From Heterohyrax brucei (taxonomy: Eukaryota; Chordata; Mammalia; Hyracoidea; Procaviidae), in the NCBI GenBank assembly GCA_028571685.1, contig CM053141.1, positions 52,822,333-52,886,332 of the forward strand: 64,000 nt of DNA, in the 5' to 3' direction. The position numbers were made by a program, and so were the translations under genes. The notes beneath the pieces are model-generated. The model was not told where the DNA came from, did no database searches, and worked only from the letters and a program-made list of their open reading frames with translations. Shown here one piece after another: positions 22,021 through 32,400 of this stretch (position 1 is the first letter of the stretch; each line of letters begins with the position of its first letter).

Positions 22021-22427
22021 CAACTTTGACAACTTCTTTTTTAATTGTGATTGAGTGAAAGTTTACAATTTAAATTTGCATGCCTGCCTATCTGCAGCAA
22101 CTTCTGCTCTCCTTGCCCAGTAGCAGTACCTTCTTCCTTTCTGTTCTATACATGTCATATCCCCTTAATGATCTCCTATCCCCTCCTCTCCACCCTTTCC
22201 ACTCCCCTCTAGTAAGAAGCCAGTAGGATGACATCCCATAGATGCACAGAACCACGAAGCGCACAGACAATACGGGCACTCTGTGTCCCCGAGTCCAATC
22301 CATTCGTGTCTGAAGAGCTGACCTCAGTAATGATCTGTGACCAGGCTCAGCATCAGGTCTAGGGTCCATGCTCCCAGGGGAACACCCAGGCCTTCAGACC
22401 ATCAACTGCAGAACTTTGACAGCTTTT
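22021..22427 (-). mobile_element. L1 3' UTR-only insertion with target-site duplication
   Basis: From about 22036 the sequence is the reverse of the L1 3' UTR at 59.2-59.5 kb: TTGTGATTGAGTGAAAG, CTGCTCTCCTTGCCC, TCCAATCCATTCGTG and CCATGCTCCCAGGGG. The flanks share AACTTTGACAACTTC at 22022 and AACTTTGACAGCTTT at about 22413, a target-site duplication with one internal mismatch. The event is severely 5'-truncated. Confidence 0.8.
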
Positions 22428-23169
22428 TAAGAGAGGTTGCCTTCTCAGTTACTGAATAAGTGGTTTTATTTTTGGAACAAAACATTTAAGATAATAATAA
22501 TCAAGTATCTTCACAAACTAAGATTCTACACTGCAAATAGATCAAGTTTTCACAAGGATTTAAACCAAACAGGAGGAAGAAAAAACATACTTGTCTTTGG
22601 GTCAGTCACAACTCATAGGCAACCCCATGTGCATCAGAGTACAACTGGACTTCAGACCTTCATAAAATTATTTTTGCTGAAAATTAAAATAAATCAGTAA
22701 TAGAAATTTCCCAAATGTAAACTTTTTTTTTTACTTCAAATGTGGCATTAGCAGATTATAGCATAGTGTTTGTTAATTACATGATATAAGTAACAGGTGA
22801 TTCAACAAGTCATTCCTGCTCAAACTTTAGAGAGAAAAAATGTTATTATAATGACAAAAGTTGAATAAGTCATCTCTCTATATATTTAATATATTGCTTT
22901 AGTTTGCTCTACATTTTTAGATATTATCTATGTTATTTTTTTCATGATAGTACTAGATGGTTTTATAATTCCTGTTGAAGATAAAAGAAACATTTAAAAA
23001 GTTATTTTTGTCAAGACTCAGGTTGTTTTCCCAGATCTGACACTGGGAAACATATGACCTTATATTTTGTTTTTCTAATTTTTGATGTAGAAATTGAAGA
23101 ACTAGATCCTCACTGGCATACGAATTTATATAGATACCTATAGGCATTTTTTAAATGGATTGCCTATTA
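22428..23169. other. Unassigned, AT-rich
   Basis: A weak SINE-tail-like piece lies near 22600-22660 (GTCAGTCACAACTCATAGG). Nothing else is recognised. Confidence 0.4.
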
Positions 23170-23728
23170 AGGACTGCCTATTAAGTTTGTGAATTCATCC
23201 TAGAAAAAGTTCTACTTATCTCATTGCTGAATATCACTACAGTCATCTTCAAAGTACTCCCCTTGGGAAGCTATGCACTGAGGCCAGCACCTAGGCCACC
23301 ACTCAAAGCAATCTTGGAACTCTTACTCCAGAATGACCATCAGAGCTGTCACTATATTACCCTTGATGTCGTGAATATCATCAAAATGTCTTCCTTTCAA
23401 TATTTCATTCATCTTTGGGTAAAGAAAACAGTTGTTGAGGGCCAGATACAGTGAGTAGGGAGGGTGTTTCAATATAGCTACTTGTTTGCTGGCTAAAAAC
23501 TCCCTCGTAGGTAACCATACAATTAAGTTCATGAACTTACCACCTTGCCAACATCCACAATGTCCATTCCAGAAAGTTACAAAATTGTTTTGAAGGGTGC
23601 ACTAGGCACTGGTATCAGTACATAGTTTCCCAAGGGGAGTATTTCAAAGGTGACCTTAGTAATATTAGCCATGAGGCACGTAACACTTTTTCTAGGATGA
23701 GTTCACAAACTTAGTTGGCAGTCATCAA
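23170..23728. mobile_element. Inverted-repeat mariner derivative
   Basis: The left arm (23179-23340) is the 3' end of a mariner on the minus strand, and the right arm (about 23560-23714) is the same 3' end on the plus strand. Shared blocks, read in opposite directions, are AAGTTTGTGAACTCATCC, ACTCCCCTTGGGAA and CCAGAATG-like sequence. The element thus has two 3' ends and no 5' end. The spacer carries antisense transposase C-terminus. Confidence 0.75.
23323..23532 (-). pseudogene. Mariner transposase C-terminal remnant
   Basis: A minus-strand ORF contains TREFLASKQVAILKHPPYS, LYPKMNEILKGRHFDD and IHDIKGNI. This corresponds to the D34D region of mariner transposases, where YSPDLAPxDF normally carries the last catalytic aspartate. 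Here it reads YSLYLALNN, so the catalytic residue is lost. Confidence 0.8.
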
Positions 23729-23818
23729 TTGGCAGGCAGTCCTGTCTAATCCTTGTCTGAAGAGTGGGTTGAGGGAATAGTTTCAACTCTGGGTTAACAG
23801 CGAGACCACATGCCATAT

Positions 23819-23985
23819 GGGAAACCCTGATGCGGTAGTGGTTAAGTGTTACAGCTCCTAACTAAAAGGTCAGCAGTTCAAAGCCACCTGGTGCTCCTTG
23901 GAAACTCTGTGGGGCAATTCTAATCTGTCCTATAGGGTCACTATATATCAGAATTGACTCAATGGCAGTAGGTTTGTATTTTTTT
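23819..23985 (+). repeat. AfroSINE
   Basis: GGGAAACCCTGATGCGGTAG head, AAAAGGTCAGCAGTTCAAAG, GCTCCTTGGAAACTCTG and CTAATCTGTCCTATAGGG, then AATTGACTCAATGGCAGTAG. Confidence 0.93.
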
Positions 23986-24290
23986 TCCAGTGTCTGGGAG
24001 CACTTTCTTAATAACGTATATGAATCTTCTTCTCATACTGTAATTCTGAGAAACTTAGTTTAAGATACTATACCTTAGACAAAACTGAACTAAAGTTGTT
24101 TTGAAAACATTTTGCTACCTTCTCTTTCAAGAGACTAGAACACAGATGTGAATAAAGCAAGACCATTGGAGGAATACAGGAAAGCCCCTATATTCAGTAA
24201 GAAATTTCAAGTGTGCTTTTCCAAAAATATTTTCATGTCACACTTAAGAAAAAAACCAATAATATATGATTCATCCTTTTTGCAATACTG
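23986..24290. other. No feature recognised
   Basis: Unassigned sequence. Confidence 0.4.
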
Positions 24291-24294
24291 GTAA

Positions 24295-24520
24295 CTGCCA
24301 TTTATTGAATTCTTACCTATGACTGTCATTGCTTTAGAATCTTTATATCTTATGCCATTTAATCTTAATAGCAATTCTATGAGGCATTTTTTTTCCCAGA
24401 TGAATAATTATACTCTGAAACACATGAGGTCACCACATGTCAAATCAGCTCAATAGCAAGTGGAGAAAGACATAGAGCTAGCAAGCAGCTGAACCAAGAT
24501 TCGAACCCAGATACAATGCA
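24295..24520 (-). repeat. MIR SINE
   Basis: Reversed MIR: CATTTATTGAATTCTTACC, CCATTTAATCTTAATAGC, TCTATGAGGCATT, CAGATGAATAATTATACTC, TAGAGCTAGCAAGC and GATTCGAACCCAG (the tRNA-like head). Confidence 0.8.
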
Positions 24521-25690
24521 GCACTTAAATTCAACATCATTCTACTTCATCTGACTCTATTAGTGTGTTGTTCTTCTATAATAGTGCCTTGCAGTGTAGT
24601 GCACTGATTTACTATTGCAGTGTGTTCACTGATTTACTATTGGTTTTCCTCTGTCATTGACAAGGTATTATGAGGAAGTGTTTATCCAGTGGCTTCATCA
24701 AAGAAGTCACTCTTTGCAAATATAAACCATACTATCCCAGTTATTTCAGTGATTTAAAAAAATTTATGATTTCTCAAATCTTGTACAAGTTCCCAGCTTT
24801 GTCTGATTCTGGTTGTGTCATCAGGATGCCCACTAAGGGATTGACCATGTAGTACAAAAAAGACAGCAGTAAACCATTACACAAGCCATGAGTCTAGACA
24901 GAGCTATTATGCTCAGTGCCCTGTGGCCCACACGTAACTTCTTAGATTGTTCAGATAATAACCCTGGCCAACCATTTTCTGCGGTGGTCATTTCCGGCTG
25001 ATGCAGACTGATCAACTTGTTAGATTCCTCTTACAGCATGTTATCTCGAAGCACATTCAGTTGCAATTTTTTATCTTTTATCTGTAACAACTCTGAGGGA
25101 AAACAAGAATGTCCCCACGAAGGTGGAACACGAAGCTGGAGACATTTTAGTCTTTGTGGTCAGACACAACAACACATAATTCATATCGATCTTCAACACT
25201 GAAAGCAGCATAACTCAAGCTGGAGGCATTATGTGTGTCTAGTCTTACAAAATAAAATACCATCCTTGCTTCCTGTGAGATCTTCCTTTAACTTTATGGA
25301 AGTAAATGTATTCCATCCTTACAGTAGTTCTGCACTTGGTACACCACTGTGAGTACTGTATTTTTTCACAAATAACACACCCATGTAAATAGCGCACACA
25401 TATAACAGTGCATAGAGCAGCCCAGGAAAATAATGTGCAAGGAGGTTGCGCTGTTGTCAAAAAATGCATCACACTTGCATTATTTACATGAAGCTATGGT
25501 GTTTGTCATGTGTTTTATCTTAGCGGTTACTTGGCAGCAAGACTCACTTTAAGAGGGAATGCTAATGAAGTTGAGTGAAGGAAAGATTTATTGAAGAAGC
25601 AAAGCTGAATGATATTTATATACCTTAGATTATTGGGCTGGGTCATCAGAAGTGATTCAATCCCAACTGTCTCTTGAAACAAGAGAAGTA
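24521..25690. other. Unassigned; small direct repeat and an ancient repeat-like stretch
   Basis: CACTGATTTACTATTG occurs twice in 24603-24643. The segment from about 25345, with TACTGTATTTTTTCAC, has the look of an old transposon terminus, but no partner terminus was found. No gene was recognised. Confidence 0.35.
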
Positions 25691-25693
25691 ATA

Positions 25694-25858
25694 AGCCACT
25701 GCTGTGGAGTACATTCCAACTCAGTGACCCCCTAGGGTTTCCAAGGATGCAAATCTCTCACGGCCACATATCTATTTCTGCAGAGTTGCTGGTGGTTTCC
25801 AACCACTGACCTTTCAGTTAGCAGCCAATGGCTTTAACCACTGTGCCACAGGGCTTCT
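25694..25858 (-). repeat. AfroSINE
   Basis: Reversed copy: CATTCCAACTCAGTGACC, AGGGTTTCCAAGGATG, TTTCCAACCACTGACC, TTAGCAGCC and CTGTGCCACAGGGC. Confidence 0.85.
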
Positions 25859-26476
25859 TGGAAAGTAAATGGATGCAAAAAATAAAAATATAGTTATTAC
25901 AATTCCTAGGTATCTATTAGTACTCCTTCAGCTCCAAATGGCAGAAACCCAAGAACAATGGCTTCTGGAGGGGACCAAATTATTAGTCTCCCCCCTCCTC
26001 CGGCTACTTCCTGCTGCATTGGCCCCAACCCTCGGGAGTGTACTCTGCCACAAGGAGCCTACGGCTGCCGGAAGTTCCCAGCTAACACTCTGTCCTCTCA
26101 GTTCCATGAGCTTTCCTCCCTCCCCACAGTTCCAACCAGTGCCCAGGTCTGTGTCTCATTGTTTTGTCTTCATTATTGTGTGAGAGGTATACGGATGACT
26201 GAACCACAATCCTAGAAAAAAGCATAAAATCAACATTACTTGAATTATACGAATAGGGATAGTTAACACAAGAAAAGAAAATCCAAATGATGTTACCAAA
26301 AGAAGTATGGGGAAATAATAGGAAAAAAACAGAACAATTGTCCATTACCCTGGGACTCACACTAGTTTTTTTATTATTGATATGGACTACAGGAAATTTA
26401 CCTCTCTTTAATAAAGTCTCTGAGTCCTCTACTTGGAAATTATGTACCAGTTGTTGCCTTTGCATTTTGACCCTTT
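25859..26476. other. Unassigned; probable ancient interspersed repeat
   Basis: CAGCTCCAAATGGCAGAAAC near 25930 and the CCATGAGCTTTCC stretch are reminiscent of old mammalian repeats, but I cannot name a family. Overlapping ORFs on both strands (25869-26215 plus, 26082-26465 minus) show no domain. Confidence 0.35.
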
Positions 26477-26520
26477 ATGTTGTTGTTTCGACGGCACTTG
26501 CCCTTTGGCATGTTGTTGTT
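26477..26520 (+). mobile_element. 22-bp SINE/RTE tail insertion with 11-bp target-site duplication
   Basis: ATGTTGTTGTT is repeated at 26477-26487 and 26510-26520. The insert (26488-26509) reads TCGACGGCACTTG then CCCTTTGGC, close to the CTTGG-tailed 3' end seen at 10.2, 18.8, 49.1 and 57.5 kb. The low complexity of the repeat makes this the weakest of the duplicated cases. Confidence 0.6.
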
Positions 26521-26870
26521 AGCAATGTGGGGTTGCCCCCCAATTCATAGCAACCTTGTGCATGATAAAATGAGAACTGCATGCTGTCTACCCTGTGTCA
26601 TCCCCATGATGCAGTGGAAATCAGACCATTATCATCCACAGAGTTTTCACTGGCTTATTTTCAGAAGTAGATAGCAAGACTTTCCTTCCTAGCTCATTTT
26701 AGTCTGCAGCTCTGCTGAAACCTAAAACCTGTTCAGAACCATAGCCACACACAAGCCTTCACTGATAGACAGGTGGTGGCTGCACACGGGGTACAGTGGC
26801 CAGGAACTGAAACCAGGTCCACTGCTGGAAGGGCAAAATTTTTACCATTGAACCACCAATATCTCCTTAA
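26510..26870 (-). repeat. Chimeric SINE: tRNA-Gly-like head, RTE leader, RTE tail
   Basis: On the minus strand the head (26870 to about 26795) has ATTGGTGGTTCAATGGTAA (A-box region) and a degraded B box CCTGGTTTCAGTTCC, as expected of tRNA-Gly. The body matches the RTE leader (TCAGTGAAGGCTTGTG, GGTTTCAGCAGAGC, TACTTCTGAAAATAAGCC). The end matches the RTE 3' end (GGTTGCTATGAATTGG, then CTAACAACAAC). No coding region is present. Confidence 0.7.
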
Positions 26871-27054
26871 TAAATATGTATCATTAGGCATATCTTCACA
26901 TGTGTATCTTAGCTCCCCAACAAATTTCAAAAACATCTCATGTAGCCTTAGTATGTAAACAATTATCACCAACAAAGATTGGTTGGAAATGTCAGCAATA
27001 GTTACGAGGTTTTCAAGAAAATTGTCCAAAATTCAGAAACACTTAGAAGAAAGG
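26871..27054. other. No feature recognised
   Basis: Short unassigned gap between SINEs. Confidence 0.4.
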
Positions 27055-27245
27055 GTGCAGAGTCCTGTTGCACAACCAGTTTGAGATCAGCTGCTAACCT
27101 ACAGGTTGCTGGTTCAAACTCACCTTGTAGCTCCATGAAAGACCTGGAAATCTGCTTCTATAAGGTTTACAAAACTCTATGAAACATCTTTATGTTGCAA
27201 CACATGAGGTTACGATGATTCAGAAGCCAACTTAACACTAGCTAG
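27055..27245 (+). repeat. AfroSINE long subtype
   Basis: GGGTGCAGAGTCCTGTTGC, CAGCTGCTAACCTACAGG, TTGCTGGTTCAAACTCACC, AGACCTGGAAATCTGCTTC, TTGCAACACATGAGG and GCTAGCAACAC. Confidence 0.8.
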
Positions 27246-27635
27246 CAACACAATGTAAGAAGAGGTGATCTCTTTGCACCTACACATGAAGTCGCCATCA
27301 AATGTCTCTGACTCCTTGGCAACTAGCTTTGTTTTGGTATTATGAATTTTGTCTTTGCATGGCACATGCTCCTAAATGCATATTCAAATTTTACCGAAGA
27401 GTTAATGCTTGGTGGTGTAATGGTTAGCAGCTGATAATATTCCTAGAAAAGATGAGGGTGTCAGAGCGAAAGAGATTGAAAGAATATCAGCTGATCAACC
27501 ATTGCCCTTTGCTCATCTCCTTCCATTACTACTGATCACTCATCTCTCAGTGCTAGTTTTTCAAGATGATCATGAGATTCTCACTAAACCTTTATGAGTT
27601 CACCTTTGTGATCTTCTTCTCACTTGATCCACTGG
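27246..27635. other. No feature recognised
   Basis: Unassigned sequence. Confidence 0.4.
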
Positions 27636-27637
27636 AA

Positions 27638-27795
27638 TAGTGGTGTAGTGGATAAGTTCTAAGGCTGCTAACCAAAAGGTCAGCAGTTTGAATCTGCCTG
27701 GTGCTCCTTGGAAACTCAATGGAGCAGTTCTACTTTGCCCTACATGGTCACTATGAGTTGGAACTGACTCGATGGCAGTGGGTTTGGTTTCAGTG
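27638..27795 (+). repeat. AfroSINE
   Basis: AATAGTGGTGTAGTGG, AAGGCTGCTAACCAAAAGG, CAGTTTGAATCTGCCTGG, GCTCCTTGGAAACTC, GAGCAGTTCTACTTTGCCC and a GGGTTTGGTTT tail. The tail motif is duplicated just downstream (GTTTGGTTTCAGTG twice). Confidence 0.93.
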
Positions 27796-27799
27796 AGTT

Positions 27800-29339
27800 T
27801 GGTTTCAGTGCATTTATGCACATGCAAAACTTTACAATCCTAGCAAAATATTTTAAAATAATACTTTATTTTAAATAATAACGTGTGATATGTGATCAAG
27901 GTGCCATTGTATATGTGTGTTTGTGTGTGCGGTGTGTTATTCAGGTACTTTTACTCTCTTTTTTATATCATATTGTAGAAAGTATCTTATTTCAATATAA
28001 ATATTTTAATTATTTTATTTTATACCTTTTGTCTTGTCCTTAGCACTAGCTCTGTAATAAAAGAATGACAATAAAAAAGCAAAAGCAAAAAATTAGTCAC
28101 ACCAAAAAAAAAGAAAAAAATAGTGTTCAAAGCATAGTCTTTCTGCTAATGGACACATTACAGCAAATTTTTGCAAGGCCTAAGACAATTGCTTTTTCAC
28201 TATCAATTTTAAATTTCAAAGAAGAAGACTACTAATGACAAGGATATCATTATGGTCCAGGAGAATTCATGTTTCTTGTGTAGAGGTGAAATAAGAACTA
28301 CAACCTCAGCTTTCTTGGAAAGAATCCACTTATCTTCCCCAGGGGTCTGGTAGGATTTTCTGATTTTTTTACTGGCAGTAGTCAACTGTTGTTTATGGGG
28401 CAATGCCAAGATGCCTTGGGGTGGAGAGACTCTCACTTGGTTAGAAGGCCTGTTGAGCTCTCTCCTTGGTGCTGGCTGCTTCCAGGGACCTTGCTTCTCT
28501 GGGTTTTGTTTGAGCGAGCTAGGTTTAAAACAAGAGCTAGTCTACAAAATTGTTGACAGATTAGCATCCTCAAATGACTTCTTGGCTTTGTTATCACAAC
28601 CTGATGCATCTCTCCTATGAAGTTTTTCTGAATTGCGACAGCCTTGCAGCAACTACATTCTGTCTCTCTTGTCACTTAATAGATCTTACATGGCTTTGCA
28701 ATTCAGATTGTAGTTTGATTTGGTTTCTACTGGGCACAAGCAACTTTCCTTCTACAGCACGTAACAGGTAGTAAGTAGTCAAATACTATTTCTTGATGAT
28801 GATAATGAATTCCTGTCATCTTCCCACAATGAGTTATTAAGTGATCAAAATCTGTCATGTCCAATAAATATTTAAGTTCATAGAGTCAGCTTTGTGGACC
28901 ACAATCCTCTATTCCAGCAGCCACTTCATTTTCCCCTCTGTGTCAAAGAATATTACTATATTACATATATTACAATATTATTTGATATTATATGATCTGA
29001 AAAAGATTAGGATCCCAGATAATCTGTTGGATGAATAGAATCTTGGTGAAGAAAACAACTGTGTTAGCAACTGACATGACTCAGCAGAGACTAAATTTGT
29101 TTTCTAGATGAAGGTTGTAGAGCATTTGCTTTGGAGCTTTAAGAACTTGTTTGTCATTTGAAGGTAGGCTCAGAAAACTTCAGATGTATTTCATGAGTCA
29201 AAATAATGCTAAGAGTTCTTGGGATTGTGTCTCTAATTTCTTGAAATATTCATTTGATTCAGTAAAGATTTATTCAGTGCCATTTAATATGACTTTGCCT
29301 TCACAGTCCTTCTTTAAGTATTCTTAGAGAATACTTTCT
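27800..29339. other. Unassigned AT-rich DNA
   Basis: Low-complexity AT and a GTGTGTTTGTGTGTGCGGTG tract lie at about 27850-28110. Opposed ORFs at 28209-28436 and 28433-28675 have no recognisable domain. No exon was recognised. Confidence 0.4.
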
Positions 29340-29460
29340 CTGTTTTCTCTGTTAAAAACACCAGCCTGAAAAGACCTGATTTCCAAAATGAGGTCACATT
29401 CACAGGAAACAAGGATTAGAACTTGAGCATATATTTGGGGGAACACAATTCAACCACAAC
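29340..29460 (-). repeat. Possible MaLR-type LTR fragment
   Basis: CAAAATGAGGTCACATTCAC and then TTTGGGGGAACACAATTCAA recall the reversed 5' end of MaLR LTRs. It is too short to assign firmly. Confidence 0.4.
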
Positions 29461-32400
29461 CCCATATCAACTACTGTTATTTCACGTCTTGATTCAATCA
29501 TACTCTGTCAACATTCTCTTCCTTCAAGATGTTAATACTAAGGGAGGATTAAAAAGAAAAGAAAACATTATTGTCCTATTTCTCCCTTTCCTTTTATGCC
29601 ATCATTTTCAGCATAAAAAGCTGATGTCTAGAGAAATAACAGGAACATAGAAGGACATGACATGTTTTCTTGATCATTAATATTTCTTCAAGTGTCACTG
29701 TTTTCTCTGCATTCCAACTAAGCTCTAGTTCAAACAGAAATCGTTGCCACTGGGGGCTCCGCTGCTCTTACTTACTCAGACATAACACAGCTTATAATCA
29801 CTCTGAGTCTCATTGTACTCAGGCAGTACATCGACCAGAATTCTGTGCTCATGGTCATTATAAACACTATCTGAAATGGGCCAGTAAGAATGATAGGCAT
29901 GCATATTGTACGTGTCTCTTCTGTTCCTGTGCATTCTGCATTACCCCATAACAAGAGCAAAGAGAAAACTAGAAAGAGTTTCAAGACAACAATAGAAGAA
30001 TATTAAATCAAGAACCTGTGTAACTGCACAAGCCACTCAAGCGTGAATCGAGTCCTGGGTGCAGCCACAACTTAAACTCACTGCTTCTGTCTAGTATTCT
30101 TCTGAGGGGGAATTCAGAACACATTGATTGTGATCCGGTTATTTTATCTACTTGGAAATAAACACATCATGAGAGAAGCTCATTGTGGATTCTTCTAATA
30201 AGTGTTCATTTCCTTCTTGTGTTTATTTTCCCAAGTAAGTGAACAACTCTATGACATTCCCAACTTCTTTAGCTTCTCCTTCTGAGTTTCCAGCAGATTT
30301 TTCAGCAAATGGGCAAAACAAAACGGGCGGAGGATTGAGGCCAGGTACTTCTGTGATTAATCTGTGAATCTAAGCTACCAGGACAATGTTAGATTCATTA
30401 TTCTTTGATAATAACTTTCTGACCTATAGCAAAAGAATTAGATGTGCTACCAAATAGTTTTGAAGTAGGCATTTCAGATAAACTTTTGTCTTGAATAACA
30501 TTAGTTGAATAATCTTTTGAGGAGCATGATGAGAGGAGTTTTGGAAATATTTTTAGCTAGCGAGAGTATACAAATTTATCTTAAAAGTATATATTAAATT
30601 ACAACAGAGATACAGAAAAGAAAGTAAAATGTGGGTTTTATACCAACTAAAACTGGCACACTCATTTATTTTATAAAGCTAATGTTTTGAGTCTTTGGTC
30701 TTCATGTATATGAAAAAACACTACTGATGGCTTAACTCTAACATAGGGAATATCCACATGGATGTTTTTTCTAACCACTGGGAAAGACATGTGTTATCTT
30801 TAAGGGAAAAACTGCCTTATTGTTGCAGACATTGTGGCTGGTATTGAATCTCTGGGAGCAGGCAGCATGTGGCACAGCTTGACCTTTCAGATCAGGCAGA
30901 TTAAGAACATTATATTTTCTACCCAGTCAATGCAAGGCCTATAGTTAATGATTACTTAGATCCTAAATCCCACAGCTGATTTTCTGTCATTTGGAAATGA
31001 TCAGAGCCCATGTCCAGCAAAATCTGGCAGTGACATGTTTGGCAAGCTTTTTCAAGAGCAGATGCTTGAGAGAGCATCCTGTATATCAGGTGAATTTTAT
31101 CTTGCTTGTAATTGAAACAAGCAGACTCATTCTTTCAAAGTGATACATTGATATTAGAGACTTTTATCATGGAAGTGTGTTGCACATCACTAATAGGATG
31201 CAATACTGTTACCTCTTTGCTTCTTCTAGTTGCACACTGGTGAACTCAGTTTACATAATATTGTCAAAAGTGCACTGAAATAGCTTCAATAACTTTGGGG
31301 CAATAACATTTTCTTCAGCACTCCTCAGCATAAATTTTAAGAAACTGAGAAGGTAAACCTGAAAGGCTCATTTTCATTAAAATCCAGCAGAGGAGATGGC
31401 ATTGCAGAATCAAGGGGAAGAGCCACATAAGAAAATATGCATTTCTCTCCAGTGGAAAGCATCTGCTGGATATTTCTTCCATCTGTTTGCTGCTTCTCTT
31501 GTCACTTCTATTTTCTTTCTCTTCCTTACATTCAAACTATAGATGCTGGAATGGACAACACTAGAAGTCTACTAAATGAAGTATCTCAGCTGAACTGGAG
31601 TAGACAATGACTCTCAAGCTGGTTTTCTGATGGATTTTATCAGGCCTTTGTAACTTACGTTTTGCTACACATGGTGATTTCTGAAAACAAAGCACATGCA
31701 AATAAATTAGTGATCAAATTACATGGGACCCAAAGTTAGCATTTAGTCCTGCTCATTTTTTTCTGAACCTTTGTTTTGCTGTCTTTCAGTCATAGAATCC
31801 CAAAGAGTTGCCTACTTACACCTTTCCAAATCCATTAACTTCACCTAAGACCAGTTGTAACTAAATGTTCCATGCTTCAAAGTCAAATCTCTGATGCCTA
31901 CCTACAATTTAAATTCTTATCATTCTCTGAGTTCTGCTAATCTCAACAATGTATTGACTTGTTGTATCATTATATCTATAGCCCACCCCATATCCATATG
32001 CACCAAATTATGAATGATTGATTAAGCAACTTTTTCTGCAGTACTTAAGATCATTACCTGCTAGTATAAATTATTCTTAAATGATAGACTTACTAGATTA
32101 GAAAATAAAGACGTTGTACATTTACAAGACAGCTGATAATTTTTGTCTTTCTTCCCTCTTTTGCAATCTGTATCAGTTACACAGCTGTATTAAAGAGACC
32201 AAGAATACAGAAACAAATGGTGCAGGGCTGGGATGGCAGCATTCCCTTCCTTGACATGTGGCCCAACAGATCCAAGGAAACCACTCATTTGTTGCTATCT
32301 CCCAGTGAGAGGTAAGAAAAAGGAAAGACACAGACCATTTTTATGCCCTTTATTTTGGCCAAGACACTAGCATATAGCCACATAAATTGCTGAGAAATAC

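Noticed and set aside
25869-26465. ORFs of 104 and 127 codons on opposite strands
   Set aside because: They overlap on both strands, lack motifs and sit in probable ancient repeat sequence.
26795-26870. Possible tRNA-Gly gene
   Set aside because: The A and B boxes are degraded, the acceptor stem is not complementary, and the sequence continues into an RTE-derived SINE body.
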